From NCBI GenBank assembly GCA_031272075.1, contig JAISUK010000040.1, positions 1-46,658 on the forward strand: 46,658 nt of DNA, in the 5' to 3' direction. The notes below the pieces were generated by a model that was not told where the DNA came from, searched no databases, and saw nothing but the letters and a program-made list of their open reading frames with translations. Origin of the DNA: Dysgonamonadaceae bacterium. GTDB lineage: Bacteria > Bacteroidota > Bacteroidia > Bacteroidales > Azobacteroidaceae. The position numbers were made by a program, and so were the translations under genes. This document shows, in pieces, positions 36,741 through 44,943 of the stretch (positions are counted from its first letter, which is position 1; each line of letters starts with the position of its first letter).

Positions 36741-38588
36741 ATGAGAGATATTATTAATGTACTGAAACGGTTTGTCCCGCCGTATAAGAAATATTTGGCA
36801 ATGAGTGTCGTCTCCAATATTCTGGCTGCGATACTCAATTTGGCATCTTTTGCGCTGCTGATGCCGATCCTTGAATTGTTGTTCGGCGTGAACAAGGAAG
36901 TATATGGTTACATCCCGTTTTCGCTGGATCCTTTTTCGTTTGATTCCTGGAAAGTATTTGTAGATACGCTGAAAAATAATTTCAATTGGTATATCCTGGA
37001 CATGATTCACGTACGGGGGGAATCGGGCACACTTTTTCTGCTCGCAGTTTACCTGATCGTTTCGACGCTGCTGCGGACAGCCGCCATGTATCTGGCGCTG
37101 TATTTCCTGATTCCGATACGCACCGGCGTTGTCAGGGACATTCGCAACAACATCAATGCCAAAATCCTGGCGTTGCCGCTGGCGTTCTTTTCGGAAGAAC
37201 GTAAAGGCGACATTCTGGCTCGCATTTCCGGAGATGTCAACGAAATCGAAAACTCCATCATGAGTTCGCTGGAAATGCTGTTTAAGGATCCGATTTTGCT
37301 GTTTATCTACATTGCCGCGATGTTTATGATCAGCTGGCAGTTGACTTTGTTTGTGCTGGTTTTGTTGCCCATCGTGGGAATGATCATGGGGAAAATCGGG
37401 CGGAGGCTGAAGCAGCGGTCGTTTTACGGACAGCAACAGTGGGGGGCACTCATGTCGCAAGTGGAAGAAACGCTGAGCGGTTTGCGGATCATCAAGGCGT
37501 TTAACGCGCAAAAGAAAATGACTTCCCGTTTTCAGCAAGACAATGATGCGTTCCGAAAAACGACATTTCGGATTCTCCGCCGTCAACAACTGGCGCATCC
37601 GATGAGCGAACTGCTCGGTACGGTGACCATTGCGATTGTCCTGTGGTACGGCGGATCGCTGATCTTGAGCCACAACAGTTCCATCGATGCCGCCGGATTC
37701 ATGTTTTATTTGACCATCTTTTATCTGCTGATCAATCCGGCGAAGGACTTGTCCAAATCGATTTATTCCATTCAAAAAGGATTGGCTTCTGTGGAACGGG
37801 TAGATAAAATCCTGAAAGCGGAATCCAATATTTTGGATCCCGAGAATCCGAAACCTGTCGGATTGAACGACCGGATCGAATACAAAGCGGTCTGGTTCAA
37901 ATACCGCGACAATTGGGTGATCAAAGGTGTCGATCTGTTGATAGAAAAAGGGAAAACGGTGGCGCTGGTGGGGCAGTCGGGTTCGGGCAAATCAACGCTG
38001 GTCGACCTGCTGCCGCGTTTCTACGACATCCAGGCGGGCGCAATCTCGATCGACGGCGTTTCGATCAAGGATGCCCGTTTGCACGACCTGCGTGAGCTGA
38101 TGGGGATTGTCAACCAGGAAGCAATCCTGTTTAACGACAGTTTTTTCAACAATATCGCCTTCGGGATGAATGATGTGACGATGGAAAAAGTGGTCGAAGC
38201 GGCCAAAATTGCCAACGCTCACGAGTTTATCATGGGCTACGACGAGGGGTATCACACCAATATCGGCGATCGGGGGAGCAAACTTTCGGGGGGACAGCGC
38301 CAACGCATCAGCATCGCCCGCGCGGTGTTGAAGAATCCGCCGATCCTGATCCTGGATGAGGCCACTTCTGCCCTGGATACAGAATCTGAGCGGCTGGTGC
38401 AGGATGCCTTGGAAAACCTGATGAAAAACCGTACGACCATCGTCATCGCTCACCGGTTGTCGACGATCCGCAATGCCGATATGATCTGTGTACTCCACGA
38501 TGGAGAGATTGTGGAAAGAGGCCGTCACGAAGAACTGATCCGGCTCGACGGCTATTACAAGCGGCTCTACGAGATGCAGTCGTTCTAG
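36741..38588 (+). CDS. ABC exporter, fused permease and ATPase (MsbA-like)
   Basis: The protein has 615 residues. Six TM segments lie in the first 330 residues (type I ABC exporter), with the cytoplasmic loop AKILALPLAFFSEERKGDILARISGDVNEIE. The ATPase domain has Walker A GQSGSGKST (411-419), a Q-loop at VNQEAILFN, signature LSGGQRQRI (from 515), Walker B ILILDEATSALD with D539 and E540, and an H-loop IAHRLSTI. The family includes the lipid A flippase MsbA and multidrug exporters; which one this is cannot be said from sequence alone. It stands alone on the plus strand, convergent with ychF. Confidence 0.92.
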   Translation: MRDIINVLKRFVPPYKKYLAMSVVSNILAAILNLASFALLMPILELLFGVNKEVYGYIPFSLDPFSFDSWKVFVDTLKNNFNWYILDMIHVRGESGTLFLLAVYLIVSTLLRTAAMYLALYFLIPIRTGVVRDIRNNINAKILALPLAFFSEERKGDILARISGDVNEIENSIMSSLEMLFKDPILLFIYIAAMFMISWQLTLFVLVLLPIVGMIMGKIGRRLKQRSFYGQQQWGALMSQVEETLSGLRIIKAFNAQKKMTSRFQQDNDAFRKTTFRILRRQQLAHPMSELLGTVTIAIVLWYGGSLILSHNSSIDAAGFMFYLTIFYLLINPAKDLSKSIYSIQKGLASVERVDKILKAESNILDPENPKPVGLNDRIEYKAVWFKYRDNWVIKGVDLLIEKGKTVALVGQSGSGKSTLVDLLPRFYDIQAGAISIDGVSIKDARLHDLRELMGIVNQEAILFNDSFFNNIAFGMNDVTMEKVVEAAKIANAHEFIMGYDEGYHTNIGDRGSKLSGGQRQRISIARAVLKNPPILILDEATSALDTESERLVQDALENLMKNRTTIVIAHRLSTIRNADMICVLHDGEIVERGRHEELIRLDGYYKRLYEMQSF

Positions 38589-38609
38589 CGCTTACGCGCA
38601 ACAGGGGTG

Positions 38610-39713
38610 TCAGACATTGAAGCGGAAGTGCATCACGTCGCCATCGCACACAGTGTAGTCTTTCCCTTCGATGTTGATTTTGCCCGCTTCACGGCATGCA
38701 CTTTCCGAACCGTAAGTGAGGTAGTCCTCATATTTGATGACTTCTGCGCGGATAAACCCCTTTTCAAAATCGGAATGAATCACGCCCGCACATTGCGGGG
38801 CTTTGCTTCCTTTCAGGTAGGTCCATGCCCGCACTTCTTTCGGCCCTGCCGTGAGGAAGGTCTCCAGGTTTAATAAGCGATAAGCCGCTTTGATTAAACG
38901 ATTAACTCCCGATTCTTGCAGTCCCAGTTCGGAGAGAAACAACTCCCGTTCTTCATGCAATTCCAACTCTGCAATCTCAGATTCGATTTTCGCGGCGACA
39001 ATCAGGATTTCCGCATTTTCTTCACGGATCGATTCCTTGACGGCATCCACGTAGCGATTGCCTGATACAACGGAATTTTCGTCCACATTGCATACGTACA
39101 AAATGGGTTTGTAGGTCAGCAGGAAGAGGTCGCGTGCAATCTTCTCTTCGTCTTTGTTGTCGAATTGCGCCATGCGTGCGGGCTTCCCTTGTTCGAGCAG
39201 CGCTTTGAAACGCATCAGCACTTCATAGACCGACTTGGCCTGTTTGTCGCCGCCGGTTTGCGCCTGCTTCTGGATTTTCGTGATGCGCGACTCTATGGTT
39301 TCCAAGTCTTTGAGTTGCAGTTCGTAGTCGATGATCTCTTTATCGCGAACCGGGTTAATCGTTGTATCAACATGCGTCACATTGGCATCGTCAAAGCAGC
39401 GCAACACATGCAGGATGGCATCCGTCTCGCGGATGTTCGCCAGGAATTTATTCCCCAAGCCTTCGCCCTTGCTGGCGCCCTTGACCAGTCCGGCAATGTC
39501 GACAATCTCGACGGTGGTGGGGACAATCTTCTGCGGGTGAACCAATGCCGCCAGTTTATTCAGCCGTTCGTCCGGTACGGTGATGACGCCGACATTGGGT
39601 TCGATGGTGCAGAAAGGAAAATTTGCCGCTTGCGCTTTCGCGTTGGACAGGCAGTTGAAAAGGGTTGATTTACCGACGTTGGGGAGGCCAACGATTCCAC
39701 ATTGTAAAGACAT
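38610..39713 (-). CDS. ychF: Redox-regulated ATPase YchF (Obg family)
   Basis: The protein has 367 residues, the normal length. It has G1 [13 protein letters not shown]3 [20 protein letters not shown], the altered G4 NVDE in place of NKxD (the reason YchF prefers ATP), and a C-terminal TGS domain with [32 protein letters not shown]. It binds ribosomes and takes part in stress responses. A -7 element TACCTTTG at 39768-39775 lies 54 nt upstream. Confidence 0.97.
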   Translation of the reverse strand: MSLQCGIVGLPNVGKSTLFNCLSNAKAQAANFPFCTIEPNVGVITVPDERLNKLAALVHPQKIVPTTVEIVDIAGLVKGASKGEGLGNKFLANIRETDAILHVLRCFDDANVTHVDTTINPVRDKEIIDYELQLKDLETIESRITKIQKQAQTGGDKQAKSVYEVLMRFKALLEQGKPARMAQFDNKDEEKIARDLFLLTYKPILYVCNVDENSVVSGNRYVDAVKESIREENAEILIVAAKIESEIAELELHEERELFLSELGLQESGVNRLIKAAYRLLNLETFLTAGPKEVRAWTYLKGSKAPQCAGVIHSDFEKGFIRAEVIKYEDYLTYGSESACREAGKINIEGKDYTVCDGDVMHFRFNV

Positions 39714-39767
39714 TTTCTTTTAATTTGAGAACAATTTTCAGATCACTGAAATGATGATGATGCGAAA

Positions 39768-39775
39768 CAAAGGTA
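39768..39775 (-). promoter_or_regulatory. Predicted -7 element of ychF
   Basis: TACCTTTG on the minus strand is identical to the -7 element of prs and fits TAnnTTTG. A TTG at the expected upstream distance is not seen. Confidence 0.5.
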
Positions 39776-39910
39776 GGTATTTTATTTTAATATTCGTGAC
39801 GAATAGGGAAATTTTCATCTTAAAAATGTGCCTTTGACCAGCTAACACTATGATTTATTTCGAGTTTTGGCTGGCAATATCGCTATTTTCGATATGCATT
39901 TCGGCGCCAT

Positions 39911-39975
39911 ATAGCCAAAATTGGCTATGCCCATATAGCCAAAATTAGCTATGCCGTATGGCCAAAATTGGCTAT
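39911..39975 (+). repeat. Operator-like array, three palindromes, locus 1
   Basis: Three 18-nt copies of ATAGCCAAAATTGGCTAT lie at 39911-39928 (exact), 39935-39952 (one change, G13 to A) and 39958-39975 (one change, A3 to G). Each is a dyad with 8-nt arms ATAGCCAA/TTGGCTAT and a 2-nt centre. Spacers are 6 and 5 nt and begin GCC. The start-to-start period is 24 and 23 nt, about two helical turns. The last copy ends on the first T of the promoter TTG, so a bound protein would meet RNA polymerase there. Confidence 0.8.
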
Positions 39976-40004
39976 TGACAAAATTTCTACGCGCCGTAAC
40001 TTTG
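39975..40004 (+). promoter_or_regulatory. Predicted promoter of zinc-ribbon gene 1
   Basis: TTG at 39975-39977, a 19-nt spacer and TAACTTTG at 39997-40004 form a full Bacteroidota promoter. Transcription should begin near 40011, with a leader of about 44 nt. Confidence 0.8.
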
Positions 40005-40054
40005 CAGAATCAAATAGAAAGGAATTTTTAATTAATAAATAAAAGATTATTATT

Positions 40055-40534
40055 ATGGCATTTTGTAATGAATGTGGGGCAAGTTTGCCCGAAGATGTAA
40101 AGTTTTGCTCAAGTTGCGGTAAGCCTGTCACGGCAGCGCCCGCACCCGAGCCCGTTTCTACACCCGCAGAACCCATGCCGGCAGCTTCGACGCCGGTAGC
40201 TCCGCCTCCCGCCGCACCACCTGTGCAGCAGGCCGTCGCCGCCTCGCCGCAACCCCAGGTTGCTCGGCAGGTTGACTCACGCACAAAGCCAATAGGCACT
40301 GTTGGCTATATTTTAACACTGATCGCTTATGGTTTGCCGATTATCGGGCTGATACTCTGTATCGTTTGGGCTTGCTCGTCGTCGGTCAATATCAACCGCC
40401 GCAACCTGTCGCGCGCACTGCTCTTCTTTACGCTGGTAGGCATTATTTTGGCAATCGTATTCGGTTCTTTTTTCATGGTGACGTACAATCACATCATGCA
40501 GTTACTGCAAGAGATGAACGGCATCACACAATAA
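40055..40534 (+). CDS. Small zinc-ribbon protein with two TM segments
   Basis: The protein has 159 residues. An N-terminal zinc ribbon has C4-x2-C7 and C18-x2-C21 (MAFCNECGASLPEDVKFCSSC). A Pro/Ala-rich linker covers about residues 26-75, followed by two TM segments at about 82-107 and 121-141, joined by a short loop with NINRRN. It is a paralog of the gene at 44944: the zinc ribbon and the TM block are nearly the same, but the large C-terminal domain is missing. The basic loop between the TM segments would, by the positive-inside rule, lie in the cytoplasm and put both ends outside; topology is therefore uncertain. It is the first gene after the palindrome array, 26 nt before the large repeat protein gene. 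Function unknown. Confidence 0.85.
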   Translation: MAFCNECGASLPEDVKFCSSCGKPVTAAPAPEPVSTPAEPMPAASTPVAPPPAAPPVQQAVAASPQPQVARQVDSRTKPIGTVGYILTLIAYGLPIIGLILCIVWACSSSVNINRRNLSRALLFFTLVGIILAIVFGSFFMVTYNHIMQLLQEMNGITQ

Positions 40535-40560
40535 CTAATTACAATTAATAAATTAAAACG

Positions 40561-43500
40561 ATGAAAATGAAACAAATTTACTTGAAAAATTCCCATAAAT
40601 ACCTAATTCGCACTGTATCGGAATTTTGCGATAGGGTGGGGGTAAAATGGTTTAAAAGAGCGGCGATAACGCTGACAATCGCCCTGATGAGCATCTCCGG
40701 GGCTATGGCTGCAAACACAAACTGGTCCGGAAATGTTTCGGCTGGTACTACTTACGACAACATTACACTTACAGGCAACACTACTCTCACTGTTGCACCC
40801 AGCATCACTTGCACAGTTAGCGGAAACGTAACCGGCAGCTACAAACTTACTGTAACAGGCGGCGGTACGCTTAAACTATTGGGAACTGCCAATGCGTGGA
40901 CAGGCGGGCTTACCGTCACAAACGGAATAGTAAAGTTTGGCGACGATACCCATCAAGGGTCTTACACTACCAACTCCTCTGCCACTATCAGCATCGCTTC
41001 CGGCAGTAATGTTGACTTTTACGTAACAACTACTACAGCTGTGAGTGTCTATTGTCCAATAACCGGCAGCGGCACATTCTGGAAATACGGCACAGGAGAT
41101 TTGTATTGGCGAGGTGATGTTTCCGGATTGACCGGTAGAACAACAGTGAGTGCAGGCTGGTTGCTTGTTACTCATGCTACTACCTCTTATAACAGCCCCA
41201 CGACGGTCAACGCCAATGCTATTCTGTGCTTTTTTAGATCTACATCATCCGGCAGCAGTACAATCGATGTCAATCAAACAATTTCAGGCGCAGGGGGTGT
41301 TCGAGCAGAAACCATTGAAGGCGAATTCAACGTCAATCTGAAGGTTGCAAACACTTATACGGGAGGAACCGTGATTCACAACCAGAACACTACCAATATT
41401 GTTTTTCTCAACGTCTATAACGCCGGCTTCGCTTCAAACAGAATACACTTGAATACCGCCAAGACGGAGTTTGTTTGGAGAGCAGGACAAAAAACGCTCG
41501 ACATCCCGATTACCGGCGCCGGCAATGTGCAAAAGACCGGTAACACAAGTACATTGACGCTGAAGCAAGCAAGTTACTCAGGATATACGTCTATATTGGA
41601 CGGCACTTTAATTTTCATGGACTGTGCGCCTACGGGAGAAATTAATTTCCATGGCGAAACCGATGCAAGTGTCAATTTTACCGTTTCATCCGATAATACA
41701 GTAACGTACGCCAATAAAATCATAAATGGTGGAAAACAAATACAGAAAGCATATCCAGGCAAGCTTAAACTGACGAGTGACGCACACACCTACACCGGAC
41801 AAACCGTTATTTACGAAGGGGTGTTGGAATTGGGCGGCACATCCACTGCAGGCGATATATCTTCTACGAGCGATGTACTTGTTGACAGATCCACCGCCGT
41901 GCTGCGTTTCACTCCGGGTAAAGATTATACTTTTAACAAAAAAATATGGGGTCCAGGCAAGGTGGAAAAACACTCCAATTACAAGTTAATTCTTAGTTAC
42001 GATAATAATTATGACGGCGGAACGACGATTACCCTCGGTAGTTTATATATAGGCGCCAATTCAACGACAGGTTCTTCGACCGGCTCTGTCGGTAATGGAA
42101 ATGTGTCGGTCGCCGCCGGTTGCGGACTGTTGTTCGGTCGTTCAGGCACATCGTTCACTTACGGCGGAGTCATCAGCGGCGCCGGTTATATTAGTCAAAT
42201 AAGTACCGGCAAAACGACCCTAACCGGCGCTAACACATTCACCGACTATGCATCCATAGATCGCGGCACGCTTGCGCTTAGCGGCAGCGGCTCAATAGCA
42301 AACTCGGATGGCATTTGGTTTACCCATGCCGACGATGGTAAATTCGACATATCAGGTGTTGGATCACAGTGCAAAATTAAATCGCTACAAAACGGTTCAG
42401 ACACAGGCGACGAGGTCGTTCTCGGCTCAAAGCAACTTGTTATCGGAACAACCGATGGAACGGACGGAAGCGGCGATTTTGCCGGCAAGATTTCCGGCAC
42501 GGGCACGCTTGTCAAAACCGGCTTCGGCACTTTGAAACTTACCGGAACAAGTACTTATACCGGACGTACAACCATCCAGCAAGGCGTATTGGAGTTTTCT
42601 GCACTTGCAAGTTTCGGCGCCGCATCCTCAAAGATTTCACTTACCGACAGGGGAAAAACGATACGGTGGCTCAGTGGCAACACTGCCGATATCTCCGGAA
42701 AAATTGATAATATCAATTCGACCACAGGAACCACTTTCGATGTTGGCGCAAACAATGTTACTTTTGCTACTGCATTGCCCTCAAGCAGTGGACCTCTTTA
42801 CAAAGAAGGCACCGGCACTCTTATTTTTACTGCCGACAATGCAAGCACCAGCACGTTTACCGTGTCGGCGGGCTATCTGCAACTCGGTAACGGTGGTGCA
42901 AACGGTATGGTAGCCAACAACCTTAGTATTAGTTCAGGCGCCTATGTCACTTTTTTTATGAATTCTAACAAGACATATACCGGCACAATCACAGGCACAG
43001 GTGGGGTTGATAACTTTGGACAGAACAACTCGAGTATTACATTTACCAAAGCGGTAAGCAATACCGGCGGATTTCGGACTGGCGGCGGAGTAAGCAGCAA
43101 CAACAACAACTCGATTTTCAAAGCCGCAGTAACGCCGAATATTGTGATTATGCCAGGCACTGCTTCTGTTGTATTCGATTTCGACAGCAACCTCACGTAT
43201 TCGGGCGGCATTTCCGGCAGTTACCCGTCGGTAAATGTTTTTAAAAAAGGCTCCGGTACGTTGACATTGAACGGCACCAATACAACAACGGCTTCTTTGA
43301 TAAACGAAAGCGGTACGTTGAAACTGTCCACCGACTGGAGAGGAAACTATGCTCAAGAAGCGGGCGCTTCTCTGACGGTTGACGGTAGCCGTACAGTTGC
43401 GTCATTATCATTGTTGGGAGGTACAATAAACTTTACCTATCCATCGTCAAAACTTAATATCACCGGTTCGGCCAGTGTCGGCGGCGCGGGTACAACAACG

Positions 43501-44700
43501 CTCAATGTCAGCGGCGTAACAGGCATTGTAAGCAATGTTGTCTTGATGCAGGCAGCAAGCGGTTTAGCCACACCCGATAAATTCACGTTAGCAGTTCCGG
43601 GCTTGCCGTCGGGCTTGACAAATTCGCTTACCTGTACCGCCACGCAGGTGCAATTGAATACGGCAAAAGGGACACAGGCAGCTCCGTCGACACCACCGGT
43701 CTTGCAAAGCAAGACGCATAACGAAGTAGTGCTCCAGCCGGTGCTAAACGGCGAATACAGCACGAGCCCTTCAGGTCCGTGGCAGACGTCGAATTTGTTC
43801 ATCAACCTGTCGCCCTCAACGACCTATAATTTCTATGTACGCTACGTTGCGACCGCTACGCTCGAAGCTTCGCCCGCTTCCCCGCCGTTGTCGGTAACGA
43901 CCAATGCTCCACCGGTCGTCAATCCCGAATTTCAGGGCATCGTGACCCTGTCGCCGGTAAGCGTAGCCTGGGGCGCTCCCCAGTCGGCAGCGGGTCTGGG
44001 ATTGCCATCGACCGTTACCATCAACACCTCGCAAGGAACGATGGCGGCATCCGTCAGCTGGGATGTGAGCGGCTACAATACCGCCCTGGAAACGGCGCAG
44101 ACGTTTACCGCTACGGGCACAGTGACGCTTCCTTCTGGCGTCGATAATTCGGGCGGTTATTCGCTGACTACTACCGTTGCGGTAACAATCGGGGCGCGTC
44201 CGGCGCAGCTCAGTTCGGACAACAGCCTGGCGTCGCTCTCGGTAGCGGGCTATACGCTGTCGCCTGCTTTCGATCCCGGTGTGTTGAATTATACGCTGCA
44301 GGTGCCTTACAGTGTTACGTCTATCACCGTCAATGCGAGCGCGAATCACAATCAGGCAAGTTACTACGTATCGGGTGCCGGCGGCCTGTCGGTCGGCGAC
44401 AATGCGGTTACGGTAACCGTCACTGCTGAAGACGGCACTTCGCGCGTCTATACGATTACGGTCACGCGCGACAATGTACCGAACGGGCTGGAAACGGCAT
44501 CGTCGGGCTTGAAGGTCTGGACGAGCGACAATACGCTGTTTGTCAGCGTGCTGAAGTCGACGAATATGTCTGTGTACAATCTGTCGGGTACGCTCTACAA
44601 GCAACAGACCGTCACTGAAGGCGAGACCGCCGTCACGCTGCCCCGCGGCGTGTATGTGGTCAGGATTGATGGAGCAACCCGGAAGGTGGTTGTGAAATAA
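40561..44700 (+). CDS. Large secreted beta-strand-repeat protein with T9SS-type C-terminus
   Basis: The protein has 1379 residues. A long n-region precedes a hydrophobic signal (ITLTIALMSISGAMA), with cleavage expected after residue 50. Residues about 52-1030 hold many autotransporter-associated beta-strand repeats (PATR type), such as GTGTLVKTGFGTLKLTGTS and TYTGRTTIQQGVLEFS, which should form a beta-solenoid. Then come an FN3-like domain (about 1037-1118), a Big_4-like Ig domain (about 1120-1215), a cadherin-like beta-sandwich (about 1217-1303) and a C-terminal domain of about 70 residues ending in GVYVVRIDGATRKVVVK, like T9SS type A sorting signals. It is probably exported by T9SS and anchored or released at the cell surface, perhaps as an adhesin. 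It lacks an autotransporter barrel. It lies 26 nt after zinc-ribbon gene 1 and is followed by a strong terminator. Confidence 0.87.
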   Translation: MKMKQIYLKNSHKYLIRTVSEFCDRVGVKWFKRAAITLTIALMSISGAMAANTNWSGNVSAGTTYDNITLTGNTTLTVAPSITCTVSGNVTGSYKLTVTGGGTLKLLGTANAWTGGLTVTNGIVKFGDDTHQGSYTTNSSATISIASGSNVDFYVTTTTAVSVYCPITGSGTFWKYGTGDLYWRGDVSGLTGRTTVSAGWLLVTHATTSYNSPTTVNANAILCFFRSTSSGSSTIDVNQTISGAGGVRAETIEGEFNVNLKVANTYTGGTVIHNQNTTNIVFLNVYNAGFASNRIHLNTAKTEFVWRAGQKTLDIPITGAGNVQKTGNTSTLTLKQASYSGYTSILDGTLIFMDCAPTGEINFHGETDASVNFTVSSDNTVTYANKIINGGKQIQKAYPGKLKLTSDAHTYTGQTVIYEGVLELGGTSTAGDISSTSDVLVDRSTAVLRFTPGKDYTFNKKIWGPGKVEKHSNYKLILSYDNNYDGGTTITLGSLYIGANSTTGSSTGSVGNGNVSVAAGCGLLFGRSGTSFTYGGVISGAGYISQISTGKTTLTGANTFTDYASIDRGTLALSGSGSIANSDGIWFTHADDGKFDISGVGSQCKIKSLQNGSDTGDEVVLGSKQLVIGTTDGTDGSGDFAGKISGTGTLVKTGFGTLKLTGTSTYTGRTTIQQGVLEFSALASFGAASSKISLTDRGKTIRWLSGNTADISGKIDNINSTTGTTFDVGANNVTFATALPSSSGPLYKEGTGTLIFTADNASTSTFTVSAGYLQLGNGGANGMVANNLSISSGAYVTFFMNSNKTYTGTITGTGGVDNFGQNNSSITFTKAVSNTGGFRTGGGVSSNNNNSIFKAAVTPNIVIMPGTASVVFDFDSNLTYSGGISGSYPSVNVFKKGSGTLTLNGTNTTTASLINESGTLKLSTDWRGNYAQEAGASLTVDGSRTVASLSLLGGTINFTYPSSKLNITGSASVGGAGTTTLNVSGVTGIVSNVVLMQAASGLATPDKFTLAVPGLPSGLTNSLTCTATQVQLNTAKGTQAAPSTPPVLQSKTHNEVVLQPVLNGEYSTSPSGPWQTSNLFINLSPSTTYNFYVRYVATATLEASPASPPLSVTTNAPPVVNPEFQGIVTLSPVSVAWGAPQSAAGLGLPSTVTINTSQGTMAASVSWDVSGYNTALETAQTFTATGTVTLPSGVDNSGGYSLTTTVAVTIGARPAQLSSDNSLASLSVAGYTLSPAFDPGVLNYTLQVPYSVTSITVNASANHNQASYYVSGAGGLSVGDNAVTVTVTAEDGTSRVYTITVTRDNVPNGLETASSGLKVWTSDNTLFVSVLKSTNMSVYNLSGTLYKQQTVTEGETAVTLPRGVYVVRIDGATRKVVVK

Positions 44701-44722
44701 TTTGGGGCTAAAACTTTTTAGG

Positions 44723-44761
44723 CGAAAACTTGCTAAGTTTCTAAAACTTAGCAAGTTTTCG
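44723..44761 (+). terminator. Perfect 18-bp inverted repeat, terminator of the repeat-protein gene
   Basis: The 18-nt arms at 44723-44740 and 44744-44761 are exact reverse complements around a 3-nt loop (CTA). The repeat begins 22 nt after the stop codon at 44698-44700. The 3' arm ends in GTTTTCG followed by TTCTTTCG. It separates the first two genes of the cassette from zinc-ribbon gene 2, which has its own promoter. Confidence 0.75.
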
Positions 44762-44825
44762 TTCTTTCGTGTTGCGACGTGCGCAGTTCATAGCTAATGG
44801 ATGTAAGTCTTGAATGGAAGTTTTT

Positions 44826-44866
44826 ATAGCCAAAATCAGCTATGCAATATAGCCAAAATTGGCTAT
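44826..44866 (+). repeat. Operator-like array, two palindromes, locus 2
   Basis: Two copies of the 18-nt palindrome ATAGCCAAAATTGGCTAT are present: 44826-44843 (two changes in the right arm) and 44849-44866 (exact). The spacer is 5 nt (GCAAT) and the period 23 nt. As in locus 1, the last copy ends on the first T of the promoter TTG. No further copy was found elsewhere in the window. Confidence 0.8.
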
Positions 44867-44896
44867 TGACATAATTTTATATCCGCCGTAACTTTG
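44866..44896 (+). promoter_or_regulatory. Predicted promoter of zinc-ribbon gene 2
   Basis: TTG at 44866-44868, a 20-nt spacer and TAACTTTG at 44889-44896. The bases around the -7 element (CCGCCGTAACTTTGCA) are almost the same as in locus 1 (GCGCCGTAACTTTGCA), showing that the two promoters are duplicates. Confidence 0.8.
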
Positions 44897-44943
44897 CACG
44901 ATCTAATAGGAAACAATAAATTTTTTATTCTTGGTGTATTATT

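Larger units (their letters stand above)
39714..40054. other. Divergent control region between ychF and zinc-ribbon gene 1
   Basis: The 341-nt gap carries a ychF -7 element (39768-39775, minus), then about 130 nt (39776-39910) where I see no clear element, then three palindromes (39911-39975) and a full plus-strand promoter for the gene at 40055. Confidence 0.7.

Noticed and set aside
36696..37775. A 359-codon open frame on the minus strand opposite the ABC exporter
   Set aside because: It is Gln/His/Arg-rich without any domain and lies fully opposite a clear ABC exporter gene.
39911..39975. A small CRISPR-like array
   Set aside because: The repeats are palindromes of 18 nt with spacers of only 5-6 nt that are themselves similar; there are no cas genes. 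An operator array fits better.
43816..44754. A 312-codon open frame on the minus strand opposite the end of the repeat protein
   Set aside because: It is Arg/His-rich and opposite the Ig-like, cadherin-like and sorting domains, which are well supported on the plus strand.
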